Shown: positions 1-9,000 of the stretch, one piece after another
How positions within the stretch are numbered: the first letter of the stretch is position 1
Layout: each line of letters starts with the position of its first letter
Assembly: GCA_963989245.1 (NCBI GenBank)
Contig: OZ022340.1
Coordinates: 38,156,982-38,220,981 of the forward strand
Origin: Nansenia antarctica
Lineage: Eukaryota > Chordata > Actinopteri > Argentiniformes > Microstomatidae
DNA length: 64,000 nt
Reading direction: 5' to 3'
Position numbers and translations under genes: made by a program
Notes under the pieces: generated by a model
What the model was told of the DNA's origin: nothing
The model's database searches: none
What the model saw: only the letters and a program-made list of their open reading frames with translations

Positions 1-246
1 AATCAGGTGTTTTTGCTGAAACCACCCTATGTTCTACGGCCGATTTCTAAACACTCAAAGAGGCTAGAAACAAACTTTCTTTTTCTGATGAAAGAAGAGA
101 GTCTAAAGTTTTGGTAGATATGTTCAATGTTTATGTAGTCCGAAAAGTCAATATTTGGTGGGTCTTCAAAGTTCAGCGAAAATGCCCCAAAAGTCTGGCA
201 GTGTGGAGCTCTCCGCTCTGAACATGGCTGGCAGTCAAAGAGTTAA
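1..246. mobile_element. Right part of a piggyBac-like non-autonomous element
   Basis: Bases 1-246 repeat, almost base for base, the right 245 bp of the complete copy at 35428-36098. Both copies end at a TTAA (243-246 here), the target-site duplication of piggyBac elements. The left end lies outside the window. The element sits exactly at the stop codon of the hAT pseudogene that follows, so it inserted into that older hAT. Confidence 0.6.
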
Positions 247-562
247 TGTGAAAAGTGGCATCTCCCATCGGTCACTATTTGCTTGATATCTGGTGATATG
301 GACGTCACTTTAATCCGCAGGCAGTTCTCAAGGTTTTTATGCATCAATCGATTCCTCTCGTGCGTCTTTATCACATTCATTGACGAAAAGGACGACTCGC
401 ATGTATAGAAAGGGAACATTGTGAGCACGTAAAATGTGAGTCTTACAACGACTTTGCATTGATGAAACCAGGTAGGATGAACGTATAGTTCGCTGTCCAT
501 TCCTCTTTAAATGCCCTGTTTTCACTGTCAACTTTCCTCTTTAGACCTTTGGAGAGTGACAT
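246..562 (-). pseudogene. Internally deleted hAT transposase (N-terminus joined to C-terminus)
   Basis: On the minus strand an ATG at 562 opens a frame beginning MSLSKGLKRKVDSEN, followed by EEWTANYTFI. This matches the start of the hAT transposase at 13832-14542. After about 36 codons a stop and frame change lead directly into the hAT C-terminal dimerisation region (FYTCESSFSSMNVIKTHERN, then ENCLRIKV, ending FSH). The RNase H-like catalytic core is missing, so this is a deletion derivative that cannot encode an active transposase. It belongs to the Charlie/GTF2IRD2-like group of hAT proteins and appears to be the same family as the element at 5030-16136. Its TAA stop overlaps the TTAA where the piggyBac-like element inserted. 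Confidence 0.7.
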
Positions 563-826
563 TATGTTTCTCTTGCTAGCTAGCAGGTTAAATGTTTAGC
601 TAACTTCACCCGACACGCAAACAACCAATCCAATAACAGTGTTTCCTCCAGGAATTGTTCCATTCGTGGCGGAGTGCCCTATCTGCGCGCGCAGCCCTAT
701 CCACGCGCCCTATCCACGCGCACGCGCGCTCAAAATCCAAAACAGGATGGCAAAAAAAAAAAATATATATACAGAATATAAACTTGTGATACCGGTTTCC
801 ATCCATCAGCTCTGAAGGTTTACGTT
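563..826. other. No gene seen; GC-rich then A-rich spacer
   Basis: This stretch includes a run of GCGC-rich sequence (about 680-730) and a poly-A/TA tract (about 750-775). It is probably the 5' flank or inner part of the neighbouring hAT relic. No coding signal was recognised. Confidence 0.4.
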
Positions 827-1179
827 ACTCACGGCAGTGTTTTTCAACCAGAGATCATCAGATGTGCCGTGGGAAATTATCAAATTCCACTTACCATATT
901 GACCCGAATATAAGACGGGGTTTTTTCCCCAGAAAAAAGTCTGAAAAAGTTGCATCGTCTTATATTCGCGCCCTAGACTTTTACACGTCAATATTAATTC
1001 ACAACAACGTATGGCGCCAAAAGACTGTTCCCCACGCGAGCCACCGTGTTTCTCCCTCTCACACACACCCCAGTGACGGTGCCTGGAGAGATGGAGACAC
1101 ACTCACACACACACCCGCGGAGAGACACCGCAGAGACACACTCGGACCAGCTCGAAAAAAGTGGCTCAAGTGGTTGGTC

Positions 1180-1440
1180 AAACAACAGAGGAGGAGTTAC
1201 GATGCCAATTTTAAGACCATGGTGGTCAATGAAGCAGAGGCATCAAACAACTGTCCAGCAGCCAAGAAATATGATATGACAGAGTGTAATGTTAGAAGTT
1301 GACGAGCCCAAAAAGATCGGCTTAAGAATGGTAACAGTCAGAGAAAAGCGTATCGCCGTCCGCAAAGCGGCCTCTTCCAAGTGATTGACAGGAGGGTGTG
1401 TGAATACGTGACTGAAAAACCTAACGATTGTATGCCCATA
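1180..1440 (+). pseudogene. Decayed pogo-like gene fragment with Brinker-type HTH
   Basis: The + strand reads RRSYDANFKTMVVNEAEAS, then NNCPAAKKYDMTECNVRS. After a stop and frame change it continues with QKDRLKNG, KAYRRPQSG and RRVCEYVTEKPND. This is the N-terminal helix-turn-helix region (Brinker/CENP-B type) seen in pogo/Tigger-related transposases. Only the DNA-binding part is left, with at least two frame breaks and no DDE core. Sequence just upstream (about 894-970) contains an imperfect inverted GAATATAAGACG / CGTCTTATATTC pair that may be a remnant of its own ends. It is nested in the hAT of 835-2161. Confidence 0.6.
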
Positions 1441-1467
1441 CCCCAAGATTATAAAAAATAAACTACA

Positions 1468-2010
1468 TTGTTTCATTCATTCATTAAGACGATTGCCAGA
1501 CGCATTGTCGAAAATGTTGTTTTGGAGAAGATACGTGGCAGTGGGCAGTTTGCTTTGCAACTTGAGTCTTGGCTCAACTCTTGGCCAATGCACGCTTTGT
1601 GGATGGAGACACAATCACAGAAAATGTCTTTTTTGCAAGACATTGCATAAAAACAACAACAGGGGAGGACTTCAGTGGGACAGCTGCGTAAGTGTCTGCA
1701 CTGATGGAGCAAGCAGCTATGTTGCCGAGACTTCCCAGCGGAGATATCTGATGTGTTGAATGCTGTTGTTCGTATGGTAAACTTTGTAAAAACAAGACCT
1801 GTGAAAGCCCAGCATAAGACGTTATTGCTCCATACGGCGGTCCGATGATTGTCCAGCGGAAAAGTGCCGGCCCGCGTGTTTGAGTTACGGGAGGAGCTGA
1901 AAACCGTTTTAACTGATAAGAAGTGTGATGATGCAAAGCTGCTTGCAAGTGACAAATTGTGGCAAGGCTCGCATACATGGCCAACATACAGGGCCAGGCT
2001 TCGCACTGAG
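1468..2010 (+). pseudogene. Decayed hAT transposase (SCAND3/ZBED5-like)
   Basis: The three + frames together show ordered pieces of a hAT transposase core: ARRIVENVVLEKIRGSGQFA, then KMSFLQD, then DVLNAVVRMVNFVKTRPVKA, and finally HKTLLLHTAVR followed by ELREELKTVLTDKK. The catalytic-region context (a D/ESTD motif after the SGQF segment) is missing, and there are several stops and frameshifts. The orientation and position fit the transposase remnant of the surrounding 835-2161 element. Confidence 0.65.
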
Positions 2011-2169
2011 TGAGTATAACGACAAGTAATATATGTTATATAATGTTACGTATATGATAGGCTACTATGTATCATTTTGTAACATTTGGGATGGCGGTGT
2101 GCCGTGGGATTTTTTCAAGGTAAGAAATGTGCCGTGGCACAAAAAAGGTTGAAAAACACTGACTCACGG

Positions 2170-2400
2170 ATCCAATGTCCTTCCAAACGAGCAGTCTTGG
2201 CTCCGTCTCAAACACAACAGGAAAAGTATGTCCAACTTGGCGAAAGTTTCCCAGTGTTTCCAACTTGCGCGAGTTCTTCAATTTGCGACAGTTTTTCAGC
2301 AGGGATGGTTGAGTCTGCACGGTTCTCATGCCGGTTCACATTTAGACCAATCAGGAGTAGCCCTTGTGTCACGTCGTCAACTGAATGTTTAATGTCATAG
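2170..2400. other. Unassigned intergenic/intronic sequence
   Basis: No domain, terminal repeat or tandem repeat was recognised here. It lies between the TSD of the preceding hAT and a short minisatellite. Confidence 0.3.
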
Positions 2401-2401
2401 A

Positions 2402-2487
2402 CCCTGTTAAGACCCTGTTATGACCCTGTTAAGAAATTGCTAAGACATTGTTAAGACCCTGTTAAGACCCTGTTAAGACATTGTTAG
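2402..2487. repeat. Short minisatellite, 11-12-bp unit (aagaccctgtt)
   Basis: About seven direct copies of a unit close to aagaccctgtt, with variants such as aagacattgtt, run head to tail. Confidence 0.75.
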
Positions 2488-2606
2488 GGCTTTCACACCG
2501 GCAAGGAACCGTTTCGGTTCGCGTTCGCGAACAAAGTCTGGAACCGGCCGGCGCGTTCAGACCGAAAATAAATTGGTTCGGAGCCTGAAAAGTTGGTTCG
2601 CAGCGG

Positions 2607-2752
2607 GAACCAGAAAATAGTGGTTGTCAAGTGGTTGTCAAGGGGGAACCAAAACGTAGGTCACGTCGTCAGTGGGTGTGAACCAGAAAATAGTGGTTGT
2701 CAAGTGGTTGTCAAGGGGGAACCAAAACGTAGGTCACGTCGTCAGTGGGTGT
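2607..2752. repeat. 73-bp tandem duplication
   Basis: The 73-bp block starting gaaccagaaaatagtggttg (2607-2679) is repeated immediately at 2680-2752 with no visible mismatch. The duplication lies in a GC-rich stretch (2488-2810) that otherwise shows no gene. Confidence 0.85.
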
Positions 2753-2820
2753 GTCATATTCTAGGCTGCAGAGACCAGCAAGGAGGAAGGAGACAAAATG
2801 TAATCTAATCTAAATCTAAA

Positions 2821-3197
2821 GGTGTAGACCCTGTGTCTGTAAGGTGTAGACCCTGTCTGTAAGGTGTAGACCCTGTCTGTAAGGTGTAGACCCTGTCTGT
2901 AAGGTGTAGACCCTGTCTGTAAGGTGTAGAGTGTCTGTAAGGTTTAGAGTGTCTGTAAGGTGTAGACCCTGTCTGTAAGGTGTAGAGTGTCTGTAAGGTG
3001 TAGACCCTGTCTGTAAGGTGTAGACCCTGTCTGTAAGGTGTAGACCCTGTCTGTAAGGTGTAGACCCTGTCTGTAAGGTGTAGACCCTGTCTGTAAGGTG
3101 TAGAGTGTCTGTAAGGTGTAGAGTGTCTGTAAGGTGTAGACCCTGTCTGTAAGGTGTAGACCCTGTCTGTAAGGTGTAGTGTCTGTAAGGTGTAGAC
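2821..3197. repeat. 18/20-bp minisatellite, block 1
   Basis: The head-to-tail monomers alternate between a 20-bp form (gtctgtaaggtgtagaccct) and an 18-bp form (gtctgtaaggtgtagagt). The same array reappears at 4800-5029, 16137-16312, 20108-20261 and 24057-24262. It is therefore one original array, broken up by transposon insertions and a duplication. Open frames across it are by-products of the repeat. Confidence 0.95.
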
Positions 3198-3629
3198 CAG
3201 GGGTATTCAATTACAAATTCAGTTGGGCCAGATTTGAAAACCAAGAAATGTTGCTGGGCCAGACATTTTCAGCGGCCAGTAGCCTAGGCACCAGGTAATG
3301 ACACATTTCAAACCAACACAAATGAAGGTAGGCCTAATGAAATACAAGCAGTTTATTTATAGTTTTCCTTTTAAATTAGGTAACATCTGACACAGGCACG
3401 TCAAAAGTAATCTCAAAGTGCATAAAAAAGTGTACAGTAGTATACCAATAAAAAAATGTCCTTTTGTAAAATATAAATGTTGGTTATAGCTGACCCAGGC
3501 ACATCACAAAGTGCTTTTAACTGAATGAAAATAACCATCAACGCCTTGAGTGCACGTTGAATTTAACAAGTTACAATTACAGTTAAACAATAAAATAGAA
3601 TCTAATCTAATCTTACCCTGCTGACTTTC

Positions 3630-4505
3630 TTAGTGTGAGAAGTGACATGTTTTATTCTGAACAAGAGCAGTGACATTTGGCTCATAAGATGTCAATGCAA
3701 TCCGAAGGCATTGGTGAAGAGTACTGTCAGTCAGGGAACAACGAGAGCTGCTTTTTATTGTGTTCATGTGTGAAAAGCTTGATTCACAGGTGTATGTTGA
3801 TCCAAACATACTGAGCACATGGATTGCTACTTTCTTAACGTTAGGGAACTGGTGCACGTTGACATTACTCCAAAACTTCGCAGGTCCATTAGTGCGAAGC
3901 TCCTGTGCCATGGTTACGGATGACTGCATGTCAACAAGTTCGAGTATGAATTTCCCCTCGTCGATGGAAGGCACCACTCCCTTTCCTCTGGTGGATAAGT
4001 CCCCTTCTATTGCAGCAGTGAACGGGTCTCTGGCAAAGCCCATCACCTCTGCGGGCAGAGCAAGTCCATCCAGTCGACCAGCAAAGTTCTCTTTCAACCT
4101 CGCAATGAAAACAGTCATCACATCTGTGATTTGTGCCGGGGATGAGACGCATTTGTGGAGCGTCGGAAAAATGCAGCATTCTGCCGGTGCAGAAGTCGGC
4201 CGCGAAAAGGTCCAGTTTGACTTGGAACGCGCCTGTTCCACAAGATCAATCACAGTTTTGTCTCTGCCTTGTAGCCCCACATTTAGGTCATTCAGGTGTT
4301 TGAATATGTCGCTCAGAAAGCAGACATCAGCCATGAAGTTGTCGTCCAGTCTACGATTCAAGTGTGTTTCTGCCTTCGTTTGCTTGCTGCTGCGGAGGAA
4401 AGTTGTAATCTCCTCTCTGAGATCACAGACACGCTCCAGTGCCTTGCCTTTGGACAGCCACCTGACGTCGTTATGCAAAAGCAGATCGTGGTGCTCAGCA
4501 GACAT
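3630..4505 (-). pseudogene. 5'-truncated hAT transposase (Charlie/GTF2IRD2-like)
   Basis: The open frame gives 291 residues that match the C-terminal half of a hAT transposase. Early it shows LLLHNDVRWLSKGKALERV, then a middle helical region (FLSDIFKHLNDLNVGLQGRD). It ends in the dimerisation motif FGSTYTCESSFSHMNTIKS followed by HQCLRIALTSYEPN and FSH. Family members are usually about 550-700 residues, and the BED zinc finger and first catalytic Asp are missing. The first ATG is therefore internal and the gene is a truncated relic. It lies inside the hAT of 3198-4799. Confidence 0.8.
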
Positions 4506-4528
4506 TTCTGACAGCAGCTTGCGGAATA

Positions 4529-4552
4529 AGTTAATAATAATAATAATAATAA
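4529..4552. repeat. Trinucleotide microsatellite (aat)n
   Basis: Uninterrupted AAT/ATA units lie in the element at 3198-4799. Confidence 0.8.
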
Positions 4553-4799
4553 TGTTGGAGGCTCGAAGTGGTGCGAATAAAATTAATTGTAGCCATCACG
4601 TTGTCCATTGTTGTTTTAAGCTCCCCGCTTAGTTTGTTTAGAGTGTTATATTCACGTTCTGTAGGCTACTATTGTAGACATTTCTGCATGAATTTCTGAA
4701 CACTTGCGAAATACGTTTTTCTCTGCTTTTATGGCTGGGCCAATAGGGGGTCACGTCTGGGCCGCATGCGGCCCCCGGGCCGCTAATTGAATAGGCCTG

Positions 4800-5029
4800 G
4801 TGTAGACCCTGTCTGTAAGGTGTAGAGTGTCTGTAAGGTGTAGAGTGTCTGTAAGGTGTAGACCCTGTCTGTAAGGTGTAGAGTGTCTGTAAGGTGTAGA
4901 CCCTGTCTGTAAGGTGTAGAGTGTCTGTAAGGTGTAGAGTGTCTAAGGTATAGAGTGTCTGTAAGGTGTAGACCCTGTCTGTAAGGTGTAGAGTGTCTGT
5001 AAGGTATAGATTGTCTGTAAGGTGTAGAG
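4800..5029. repeat. 18/20-bp minisatellite, block 2
   Basis: This continues the array of 2821-3197 after the hAT at 3198-4799. It ends with gtgtagag (5022-5029), the target duplication of the next hAT. Confidence 0.95.
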
Positions 5030-5144
5030 CAGGGGTCACCAACTATATTTGTCCAAGTGCCAGCATTTTTCAAAGCATACACTGTGGGGGCCGGACTTTA
5101 ATATATATAATTCTTTTATTTAGGCATACTATTGTATATAGTAC

Positions 5145-6057
5145 TGTAACCAGGGAGTAGCTGAAAAGGACTGTATACTTTAGGAAAGGGCTGGTTATCT
5201 AACTAAGGGAGCTAAATAGGCAGTATAGGAGGATACAGGCAGGGGCGACAGCAAACCGTTAGACTAGCAGTTAAGGTCGTTAGCATTAGCAAGGGAACTA
5301 GCATTAGCATTAGCCTTCAAACAACTAGCATTAGCATTGGTGCTACAAACAAATAGCATTAGCATGGGAGCTACAAACAACTAGCACACGGTATTACATA
5401 TGAACAACACATTTATTACACGACGGTGGTATACATCCCCATATATATATTCCCTCCCGGCCGGCCACACACACACACACTCACTCACTGACAGTCTCTG
5501 GCCTGAACAGGCTTATAGTCCAGTGGCGTGGTGCGCGTTGAGGCCTGGTTGACTGGCATGTGCGTCGATGAAGTGGTCCGCGTTGAAGCTCCGCTGGAGT
5601 CTGTGTTTGCTCGTGGAGGCGACGATTAATGTCCAGCCGGCGTCCCGCTTGGTCCAACGTTGAACACAACTAAAACGGGCTACCGTGGTACACTCGATAA
5701 TCGCTTTTCCTGGCGTCTTCAGTTGCTGCACGGGGTGCGCGCTGCTGAATCCGCCATCTTGGATCGGCTTCTCGTTATTCTCTCTCTTTCTGCTTCTCTC
5801 TCGTTCTGCTGCTCACCACACACTGACTGACTCCGCCCTTCCGTCTCTTATATAGGCACCACCGAACGTAACATCCGGGTCACAGACACACCCCGGATAT
5901 ACTACGTCATCAACATATACATAAACAGTACAGTAATAATACATACACTTCACAAACGTATATAATTGTATAGAAAATAACAAAGGAAATACTAGGGGCA
6001 AAAATAGGGCTGGTTTGGGGAAACTAAACTGGCACTAAACTGTGGGCCTTCACAACA
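5145..6057 (-). repeat. 3' LTR of the BEL/Pao element
   Basis: This is the left LTR copy, the 3' LTR in element sense. It carries clustered agcattagc units (about 5278-5392), a candidate AATAAA on the minus strand (5412-5417) and a TATATAAG box (5847-5854 on the + strand, read on minus). Confidence 0.95.
5412..5417 (-). terminator. Polyadenylation signal AATAAA in the BEL 3' LTR
   Basis: The + strand reads tttatt, giving AATAAA on the minus strand about 430 bp downstream of the LTR TATA box. It is expected to define the end of the R region. Confidence 0.55.
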
Positions 6058-6080
6058 GCCGCCCCATGAAACCCTCGGTT

Positions 6081-9000
6081 TCAGTCAACTAAGAAGGCAC
6101 ACTGGCTAGGCTGCTCTAGCAGCGTGAGGTAGGAGGTGATAGTGTCCTGGCTAATTTGAGGGAGCTCAATCAGGCGTGCCACAGGTCGGGTGTAAGTGCG
6201 ACCACCAACGTCCACGATGGCCGTCCGCACCCTTCCATCCGGACCCGGCAGGACCTTGGTCACTCGGCCTGTCTGCCAGGCGGCGCGTGGAAGGGACTGG
6301 TCGATCACCAGTACCACGGCACCTTCAGACAAGTTGTCTCTCTCTCTCGTCCACTTCTGCCTGACTTGCAGGGTCGGCAGGTAGTGCAGTATGAACTGCT
6401 TCCAGAACTGGTCCGCGAGCACCTGGCTGTGCCTCCACCATCTTCTTCCGGTGAGCTCTGCAGGGTCGTAGACTACCTGAGGCAGTGCAGAGTCTCGCCG
6501 CCCCATCAGCAAGAAGTTAGGCGTGATGGGATCCAGATCTGCTACATCACTGGAGGTATAGCCTAGGGGCCGGGAGTTCAAGATGCCCTCAATCTCTGCT
6601 AGCACAGTCTGGAGCACCTCATCGGTAGGCACCTTCTGTCCGAGAATGGTACGTAGGACGTTCTTTACTGAGCGAATCTCCCGCTCCCAGGCTCCCCCGA
6701 AGTGTGGAGCATTTGGGGGGTTGAACTCAAACTTCACTTGCTGGGAGGCGAGTCGGTCACGGGCCTCCTCAGTCATCGCAGCGTAGCTCGCCCTCAGCTC
6801 GGCCTCACCACCGACGAAGTTGGTGCCTCTGTCCGACCGGAGGGTCTTAGGGGTCCCTCGCCTGGAGGTGAACCTCTTGAAGGACATGAGGAAGCTGTCG
6901 CTTGTGAGCTGGTGCAGAACTTCCAGGTGCATTGCTCTCGTCGTCAGGCACGTGTAGATGATGCCCCACTGCTTTTCGGAGGCTCGCCGGTTTCGGACTA
7001 GGAGTGGCCCGAAACAGTCGACCCCAGTAGAGTGGAACGGAGCCTGTCTCAGTCGCAGCCGGTCCTCGGGCAGATCGGACATCATGGGCTGCGGCGGCGT
7101 GGCTCGCCACCTCTGGCAGTCCGAGCAGGACCTTTGATATCTCCGTACCGCCTCCCGTCCATGGAGTATCCAGAATCTCCGTCGTACCTCCGCGAAGACA
7201 CGCTCTCCACCCGCGTGCTGCACTTTGTCATCATGGTGCTTGATGACCAACCTGGTGACCTGATGCTTAGTGGGAAGCACGATGGGATGCTTCGTGTCCA
7301 GGTCTAGATCTTGAGCGCGGCGCAGTCTGCCACCCACGCGAATGAGAACACCGTCGAGCTCTGGAGCTAAGCCGCGGAGTCTACTGTCCGAGGGGATCGG
7401 CTTCCCTTTCTCGAGACACTCCCGCTCTCGGGAGAAGGCATCCTGTTGGGCACTCTGCAGCACCAGGAGCTCCGCCGCGGTGTAATCTTCGGCGCTGAGC
7501 GTAGTATCTAGGGGTAGACCGGCCTTGGAGCAGAACATCCTCTTCTGCAGCTCTTCGAGCGTCTCACACTCCTCGCCTGGAGTAGTCGCAGGGTCTACCG
7601 CCTGGGTGACTCCGCAGAACAACGTCTTACGCAGCTCTTTGTCCTCTCTGTCTTCTGCTAACGCCGGCGCGGCTGGCCACTCTGACTCCCGCTCCTGTAG
7701 GAAGTCTGGTCCCGTGTGATACAGGTGGGGCTCAACCAGCTCCTGTAGAGTTGCCCCTCTCGTGATGACGTCAGCAGGGTTCCTCTTGGTGTCTACATAA
7801 CGCCAGCAGTTCACCTCAGTCAACTCCAGAATCTCTGCGACTCGGGTGCCCACGAACACCTTGTACCGACATGAGCTGGACTTCAACCACTGGAGGACGG
7901 TAGTGGAGTCTGACCACATGGTGACGCTCTTCAGAGGTAGCTGGAGCTCGTCGAGCAGGAACCTTCCCAGTTGCGCGCCGTTCAGGGCAGCACACAGCTC
8001 CAGTCTTGGGATGGACTGTTGCTTCTTCGGCGCCACTCGGGAACGTGCCAGGACAAACGAGACGTGGACTTCACCTCCAAGCTCTGCCGCTCTGACGTAT
8101 GCCACGGACCCGTACGCCATCTCCGAGGCGTCGCAGAATACATGTAGCGTGATGACACTCCTCTCTAGGTCCGTGGAGGGAGGGAAGTAGCTCCGCTGCA
8201 GCTTGATGTGCTGGAGAGTGGGAAGTTCCTGCTCCCAGGCCTTCCACTTCTCTTCTAGGTGACGAGGCAGAGGATCGTCCCATCCTCGTTCTTGGGCCCA
8301 CAGCTCCCGGACAAGCACCTTGGCCATCGTCGTGAAGGGAGCGATATACCCCAGTGGGTCGTACTGGCTCGCTAGAGTGCTGTATATCGTTCTCATCGTG
8401 ACGCGTTGAGGCTTGGCAGGCTTATTGCGATAGCGTAGAGTGTCGGTCTGGAACTGCCAGATAAGTCCGAGCGTCATCTCCTGAGCATCATCTGGTGAGT
8501 GAGAGACCCAAGCCTCGCTGCTGGTCGAGGTGGCCTCCTTCGGGAGGTCTCTGATGACTTGCGGGTCGTTGCTGGCCCACTGGCAGATCTCAAATCCACC
8601 CTCCTGGAGATGAGCACGCAGGTCCTGGACTAGCTGACGGGCTTCCATGGCTGTCTTCGAACTGTGGAGGCAGTTGTCCACGTAAAAGCTCTTATGGACG
8701 GCGTCAAACACTCCAGGAGGTGCCGTCTCCTGCGCGGCGTGAGTCTGTAGCGCATAGGTAGCGCAGCAGGGGCTGCAGGTTGTCCCGAAGGGTAGCACCT
8801 CCCACTGGTAGATAGAGGGGTCGGGGTCGCTCGGGTCCTCTCTCCAGAGAAACCTCATGAGTGGCTTGTCTTCCTCCAACATCCTGACCTGGTGAAACAT
8901 TCGCTTAATGTCACCACTGACTGCGATCGGCTGCTGACGGAAGCGCACCAGAACTCCCAAGAGGGCTGGGGTCAAGGTTGGACCCGGGAGAAGATAGTGG

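Larger units (their letters stand above)
835..2161 (+). mobile_element. hAT element with 15-bp TIRs and 8-bp TSD
   Basis: The left end cagtgtttttcaacc (835-849) is the exact reverse complement of the right end ggttgaaaaacactg (2147-2161). Both are flanked by the same 8-bp target duplication actcacgg (827-834 and 2162-2169). These are defining hAT features. The 1327-bp interior holds a decayed hAT transposase on the + strand and a fragment of an unrelated pogo/Brinker-type gene. It cannot mobilise itself. Confidence 0.9.
3198..4799 (-). mobile_element. hAT element inserted in the minisatellite (TSD gtgtagac)
   Basis: The left end caggggtattcaatta (3198 onward) and right end taattgaataggcctg (4784-4799) form imperfect terminal inverted repeats. 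The 8-bp duplication gtgtagac flanks both sides (3190-3197 and 4800-4807) and is itself part of the minisatellite monomer. The 1602-bp element carries the C-terminal half of a hAT transposase on the minus strand. Confidence 0.92.

Noticed and set aside
2816..3244. Open frames with HLTDTLHLTDRVYTLQTG-type repeats (also at 4638-5082, 16023-16355, 20062-20304, 24019-24378)
   Set aside because: They are translations of the 18/20-bp minisatellite. No start context, domain or splice support was seen.
2821..5029. CRISPR-like array
   Set aside because: Repeats are directly adjacent with no unique spacers and no cas genes, in a vertebrate genomic context.
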